Below are positions 60,280-64,000 of a stretch of DNA of 64,000 bases, one piece after another. The position numbers were made by a program, and so were the translations under genes. This DNA comes from Apostichopus japonicus (taxonomy: Eukaryota > Echinodermata > Holothuroidea > Aspidochirotida > Stichopodidae). The stretch lies in the NCBI RefSeq assembly GCF_037975245.1, contig NC_092561.1, positions 5,074,001-5,138,000 of the forward strand. The letters are read 5' to 3'. Below the pieces are notes generated by a model. The model was not told the DNA's origin, did not search any database, and saw only the letters and a list, made by a program, of their open reading frames with translations. Position 1 is the stretch's first letter. Each line of letters begins with the position of its first letter.

Positions 60280-61230
60280 GGCTCGCGGCTTACAAGGTAC
60301 GCTACAATAGTGAAAAACTTCCCACACTTAGAAGCGAACACGTAACCAGAATACATGAAGGAAAAGGACGAAGCATGTAAACAAGGGAGAGAACCCCTCT
60401 ATCCGCGTACAGAGCGGGAAGGGAGGAACAAGGCTACGAGATACGCCCCAAGTGAAAACTCCCGACACTTAGGAGGTGCACGAGTAGCGAAACCCATGGA
60501 GAACATGAAAATATGTACAAATATATGAAGGTTCAAACAAGAACAACAACAACGTAATCGAACCGCCTAGTATTGGATAGGAGTTCGCGGCTTACAAGAT
60601 ACGTTACAAGGAGAAACACTTCCGACATATGGAAGCAACGTAACTAAACATATATGCATCGAAAACTTGTAAAAGGACGAAACATGTATATAAGGGAGAG
60701 AACCCCCTAACCGCGAACCAGCGGAGGGGGGAACAAGGCTACGAGGTACACCCCAAGTCATGAGACTCAGGGCGCGCACGTAGCAACAACTGGAGGAAAC
60801 ATGAAAATATACAACAATATATGAAATCAAGGATACTCCCGTCTTAACATGAAAAACAACGAAACGAGCCGACTATCTCGACTAGTTAGGAGATATCGGA
60901 ACGTGGCTACAACTACGCTACAAAAGTGAAAACCCACACTGAAAGCGTAAAAAATAACGAAGTACATGAAAGCAAAACATCTTATGCTAAGTAAGAAAAG
61001 CTGAAACCCATGTACATACGGAAAAACATGCCTATCCGCGTAAACAAGGCGGTATAGGCAACGCTACAAATTACGCTACAAGGGGAAAACCCACACAAAG
61101 GCGTAAGAAGTAACGAAGGTACATGAAACAAGCAAAACATATTATCTTTTAAAGTAAGAAAAGCTGAAACATGTACATACGAAAATATATGCCTATCCGC
61201 GTAAACAAGGCGGTATAGGCAACGAACGAA
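60280..61230. repeat. Degenerate tandem repeats in the DIRS 5' non-coding region
   Basis: A roughly 300 bp unit (GGCTTACAAG[GA]TACG[CT]TACAA ... GGGAGAGAACCCC ... ACAAGGCTACGAG) repeats from 60288 and 60588. A shorter unit of about 165 bp carrying CCTATCCGCGTAAACAAGG repeats from about 61030 and 61193. No open frame of note. Confidence 0.6.
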
Positions 61231-61492
61231 GTAGTCTCGCAGAGCTACTACCTGTTACCCTAAAAACGTTACGTAAGAAAAAACGAACGCATGGGCGAGA
61301 GTGTACACTAAAAACAGCCCCCAAAAACACCCTTCCCTACAAGAAAAGGATACTTATCAGGCTGGAAAAGATCCTTGGAAGTGCAGAAGTCCTGATAGGA
61401 AACTTCTAGAGTATAAATCCAAGGTAATCCGGGCGAATTTCGCGAAAATTTTTCTAACTCCGAAAAACACATTGAGACACTTTGTGGGTAGA

Positions 61493-61606
61493 AAAATGAA
61501 GGAAGGCCATTTGGGCCAGTGAGGGTGTACAGTGTTAAAAGATTACCAGGGCATTCTAGACACGGTAGAATGCGGTGCATAGGTTGTGGGGAGACAGGTA
61601 AGTGGG
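61493..61606 (+). repeat. DIRS terminal inverted repeat, right in window
   Basis: Reverse complement of 54795-54908. The extension 61607-61619 (ending GAACGAAGTAAAT) marks the outer end, since the ICR match stops there. Confidence 0.88.
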
Positions 61607-61984
61607 GAACGAAGTAAATTTTGAGTGTTAGTTGGTACAGTAAGCTTGGTAAAATTGCTGACCATATGTGTGCAAAACCTTCTTTCAAACTTAAGAAACA
61701 TATTTTGTTTCAATATGTTTCTTAAATATGCTCAGTAATTTAACTTAAAAAGACTACATTCATAAGGTTATTGGCCAGTAAGTTCACTTTAAATGAGTTT
61801 TTTATTTAATTATCCTTACTACACAAATGCAGCAAAGCACCTGAACGTTTGGCTCGATTGAAAATAGTAAGGGAGATTTGAAAGGAAATCAAATTGAAGT
61901 CCACGTTAATGAAAACACTTCTAGACAAATTAGGTGGTATAGAACGAGAAGGCAGGTTAAGTTCACATGTTGTGAATGGTTGGT

Positions 61985-62085
61985 AAGGGTGTAAGTATTG
62001 CTAAAATTGTTACCAGTTCATTCTGGAGCCTGTAAGAGCGAGAATGCTTATGTTGTGAGGAGACAGGTAAGCGAGAAAGCAAAAC
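61985..62085 (+). mobile_element. Degraded DIRS terminal repeat next to the full element
   Basis: TTACCAGTTCATTCTGGAGCC ... GTTGTGAGGAGACAGGTAAG is a second relic about 370 bp outside the intact right end. The two insertions are independent, as this copy is far more diverged. Confidence 0.5.
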
Positions 62086-64000
62086 AAGCATTATATGCTT
62101 TGATGTACATTAAAAACGTCATTCCAAGATAACTATACACGTGCAGTACTAGTAGCTAACAGTACACAACAAAGTTAAATTTCACACATTTACTAAAATT
62201 ATCACAAGAAGGTCTACATTTTACTTCTCATCACATTGCGGTCGCTTTCACATGCTTGGCTGTGCTGGAAAAAAGAAATGTTTAGACTGGTTTGGAAGAA
62301 CCAAGAAACCCTCACCTATTCTAGAGTAGACTCTGAGCGATTTACAACGCTTAGGAATATTTGGTTGCAAGAAACAGCATCATCTACCTTCACGTTTCAC
62401 TCTGATGTGAAGTTAATGTTACATAATCCCTGTCAGGCTATTCCTTCAGAAGTAAAGGCACCGTAATGGACTCGACAAACAAGAGGCCTGGCAAACCCTT
62501 CACCTTCCTTTAAACTCTGATTTTAACCCAAAGTAGCCCCATAGTGTGCTTCAGGCCATTTCAACTCCTGACAAAGAGTATGCCATGTCAAAGACATAAT
62601 ATACCAGATATAAGATGAACTGTTTTAATACTAGCAAGATTGACCCATTTACTAATAATATTATTCCTATGCTGACTCTAATATAACACAGATATATTTC
62701 CCCTGAAGCCCAAAAAATAGGATAAAAAACAAGGGGTAGAGTGTTTTCACAAGAGATTAAAACACATTATAAGGTAACGATCTCATGAGTATGTGTACAA
62801 GAGCTACATAATAATGAGTATTGTGCTAGCAAAGAAGAGAAAAATCCAGGGGAATTTATGGGAGAGTTTAATCTCATATCATACTTTGTACAGTGAGGCT
62901 GTTTGCATAGCAAAGCTGCATGTACAAAGAATATTGTTTCCTTTCTTTGCAACCATGATTCTAGAGTTTATTCCAATGTTTCCTACAAAATGACAATGCT
63001 GTTCCTGCATTATTTACTTTAAAAAAAATCATACTTCATAACAGATACAGTAGGCATTGCTGTTTTTTCTTTTGATCTCAGACATCATGTTTGAGGCAAA
63101 ACATAGAAATAATGTTTTCATAAAAATGTTTGGCGTTCAACAAAAGTAGTAATGCACAGATAATTTGCGATATCGGTATCGGCCGATATTTGCAATATCT
63201 GTGGCATATTGGGAGGGGGGGTGGGTGTTGTACATTGCACTATGTTACAAAGCGACCAGACCAGAAAAGTATCCACTTATTTCTGCTTCCTCTACTTCCA
63301 TCTCACATATATTATGTTGATACTCTGTTCACTGTTACATGTATTTGATAACATCTATTATTTATACTATGAGGTTCCAAAATGTAAAAAAAAGAATGTA
63401 GCATATAAACTTATAAAAGCAATATAAAATATTTCGGTAACTGTAAAATTTAGCCTCAAAACCGATATAGGGGATATCGGCACAACACTAAACAAAACTT
63501 AACAATGTATACTGTATATCGTAAAATACTGCCATGTTGTCACATCTGAACTGTCTTTCAAATTTCACTTACTTTAGTTAAATGTTCTTTATTTCTGTCA
63601 TTCATTGCATTAATTTGTTTGATACTCCAGTCTTTATGTACCTGCTCATTTTTCCCCTCACACAAATTTTACTCAAGTTTTTGAAACTTTGCCAATCTAT
63701 GGATTCTAAGACCTCAGTCCCCTCCCACTCCTCTGTAGGTATTCAGAGTTAATACATGATTGAATTTGAAATGTATATAAACAGGATCCCTCTACAAGCA
63801 GTCTCCCTTTCCAACACCCCCCCCCCACCCTCCCCCTACCAAATCCACCCACATCTGGACCCATCACTTTCCATCAAAATGACACAAAGTGGGCAAGAGA
63901 TTTTCTTATTAGACATTCAGCCCAAAGTACATATGTATAGGTTCAACCCTAATCTGAAGCAGCTTTTAATCTAAATTCCAAAGGTGTCCTTCCTGATTTT
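62086..64000. other. No confirmed gene
   Basis: AT-rich with a poly-C/CT stretch near 63815-63840. One 76-codon plus-strand frame (62236-62466) looks protein-like but has no recognised domain. Confidence 0.4.

Larger units (their letters stand above)
54757..61619 (-). mobile_element. DIRS-type tyrosine-recombinase retrotransposon, degenerate, ends intact
   Basis: DIRS elements use a tyrosine recombinase and have inverted terminal repeats plus an internal complementary region (ICR) matching both outer ends. All three are present: 114 bp inverted repeats at 54795-54908 and 61493-61606, end-specific extensions (38 bp left, 13 bp right), and an ICR at 55338-55437 joining the two extensions exactly. 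Minus-strand remains of RNase H, the linked methyltransferase-like region and the recombinase lie between 56.9 and 55.4 kb, in the DIRS order. No reverse transcriptase was recognised; 57-58.9 kb instead holds SINEs and other DNA. No target duplication is seen or expected. Confidence 0.85.

Noticed and set aside
1-64000. CRISPR arrays, bacterial operons, integrons
   Set aside because: The repeats seen are eukaryotic satellites, SINEs and MITEs; no regularly spaced repeat-spacer array or prokaryotic gene is present.

Overview
The window is animal nuclear DNA: AT-rich, with short exons split by introns of about 0.1-6 kb carrying GT..AG borders, and full of tRNA-derived SINEs, MITEs, simple repeats and a DIRS-type retrotransposon. 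This mix suggests a marine invertebrate. An echinoderm such as a sea cucumber is my guess, but nothing here proves it. No prokaryotic, organellar or viral gene is supported.

Left third (1-20.9 kb, minus strand): a senataxin (SETX/Sen1) R-loop helicase gene. I traced a non-coding first exon (donor at 20713), a start codon at 19419, and fifteen coding exons whose splice phases agree throughout. Together they give about 2076 residues before the gene leaves the window inside the helicase core, just after Walker A and at the motif Ia strand. One 3.5 kb exon (7273-10794) encodes the acidic disordered middle of the protein.

Middle (20.9-30.5 kb): no gene recognised. It holds a minisatellite, a SINE, a hAT-type MITE with an 8 bp target duplication, tandem repeats and poly-A/poly-C tracts.

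Right half (30.5-51.9 kb, possibly further, minus strand): a second gene assembled from eight exons with matching phases. Its N-terminal part resembles the USP9X/FAF helical-repeat region (FGTxxGF and PFGQCY motifs). It then has a Ser-rich linker, a complete RING-CH (MARCH-type) finger and a final exon with one membrane segment ending eight residues before the stop. This is a candidate tail-anchored E3 ligase with a USP9-like scaffold, an architecture I do not recognise. Its 5' end was not found. Its introns hold four copies of a TTAA-flanked MITE, an inverted repeat with a hammerhead-like motif, an 11 bp palindromic array and a 30 bp minisatellite.

54.8-61.6 kb: a 6.86 kb DIRS-type element on the minus strand. 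Its 114 bp inverted terminal repeats and internal complementary region (an exact copy of the joined outer ends) are intact. Its tyrosine recombinase and RNase H/methyltransferase regions are broken, no reverse transcriptase was recognised, and SINEs are nested inside. Degraded DIRS ends lie elsewhere in the window, one of them about 25 bp from a senataxin splice acceptor.

61.6-64 kb: no gene recognised.
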